Shown here: positions 19,840-19,923 of the stretch, piece after piece
Position numbering within the stretch: the stretch's first letter is position 1
How the letters are laid out: each line of letters starts with the position of its first letter
Assembly (NCBI GenBank): GCA_900751995.1
Contig: CAADTP010000024.1
Span: 1 to 19,923, forward strand
Length of the DNA: 19,923 nt
Direction: 5' to 3'
DNA from: Lachnospiraceae bacterium
Lineage (GTDB): Bacteria > Bacillota > Clostridia > Lachnospirales > Lachnospiraceae
Notes under the pieces: model-generated
Told to the model about the DNA's origin: nothing
Database searches by the model: none
What the model saw: the letters and a program-made list of their open reading frames with translations, nothing else
Translations under genes and position numbers: made by a program

Positions 19840-19923
19840 AAACGAGCTGTCTGAGAGACAGACACAACAAACCTTGATAACTAAACAGTGAAACACATAC
19901 GATTCTCGAAAATTTCTTTACAT
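19840..19923 (+). other. Probable 5' leader of an rRNA operon (16S starts beyond the window)
   Basis: After P2 comes ACCTTGATAACTAAACAGTG, a stretch often seen beside clostridial rRNA genes. No 16S sequence is reached before the window ends, so the rRNA call is inferred from the promoters, this leader and the tRNA next door. Confidence 0.65.

Noticed and set aside
19619..19870. Minus-strand frame of 83 codons across the tRNA and rRNA promoters
   Set aside because: It overlaps a clear tRNA and two promoters; its C-terminal EKEGFEPSRRVSDLYP is the antisense of the tRNA, a well-known false protein signature.

Overview
The window looks like chromosomal DNA of an anaerobic low-to-mid-GC Firmicute, most likely a Lachnospiraceae-type clostridium (an inference from gene content, AGGAGG ribosome sites, sigma-A-type promoters and the style of the intergenic repeats). 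No taxonomic search was possible.

Layout. 1-185 holds the decayed 3' end of an IS200/IS605-type tnpB element. 322-1440 encodes a secreted protein with fibronectin-III-like and Big2-like domains. 1479-1740 looks like a compact type I toxin-antitoxin locus: a 31-residue membrane peptide on the minus strand, a convergent small RNA, a shared two-way terminator and two 11-bp direct repeats. 1819-4768 is a thiamine-thiazole operon: promoter, TPP riboswitch with terminator, a second strong attenuator hairpin of unknown input, then thiS, thiG and thiH, with no thiF. 4769-5383 is mostly non-coding, with a possible 37-residue ORF and the promoter of a sulfate-binding protein gene (5384-6400). 6505-7815 (minus) encodes a secreted protein of unknown function. 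8015-10030 (minus) is a histidine kinase/OmpR-type response regulator pair. 10166-18848 is a ten-gene plus-strand operon: metY, sir, tusA-like, hcyS, hcyF, hcyD, aprA, aprB, cysD, cysN. 18849-19480 is repeat-rich, with a 201-bp imperfect palindrome and a broken reading frame. The window ends with a tRNA-Ser(GCU) and tandem promoters reading towards an rRNA operon that should begin just past the right edge.

How the genes work together. The large operon can be read as one assembly line from sulfate to homocysteine. CysDN activates sulfate to APS. AprAB reduces APS to sulfite, so no APS kinase or PAPS reductase is needed. The siroheme enzyme reduces sulfite to sulfide. HcyF activates the C-terminus of HcyS, which becomes a thiocarboxylate. 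MetY attaches that sulfur to O-acetylhomoserine, and HcyD (JAMM protease) both unmasks HcyS and releases homocysteine. This matches the protein-thiocarboxylate methionine pathway described in Wolinella succinogenes. The TusA-like gene is an addition to the steps described there.

The most interesting point is that both sulfur-carrier proteins here end in Gly-Gly-Gly plus two extra residues (HcyS ...GGG-AR; ThiS ...GGG-SC), and the thiamine operon has no adenylyltransferase of its own. This suggests that HcyD and HcyF may serve thiamine as well as methionine synthesis. Other points worth checking are the toxin-antitoxin locus, the second attenuator in the thi leader and the palindrome whose two arms encode the same peptide on opposite strands.
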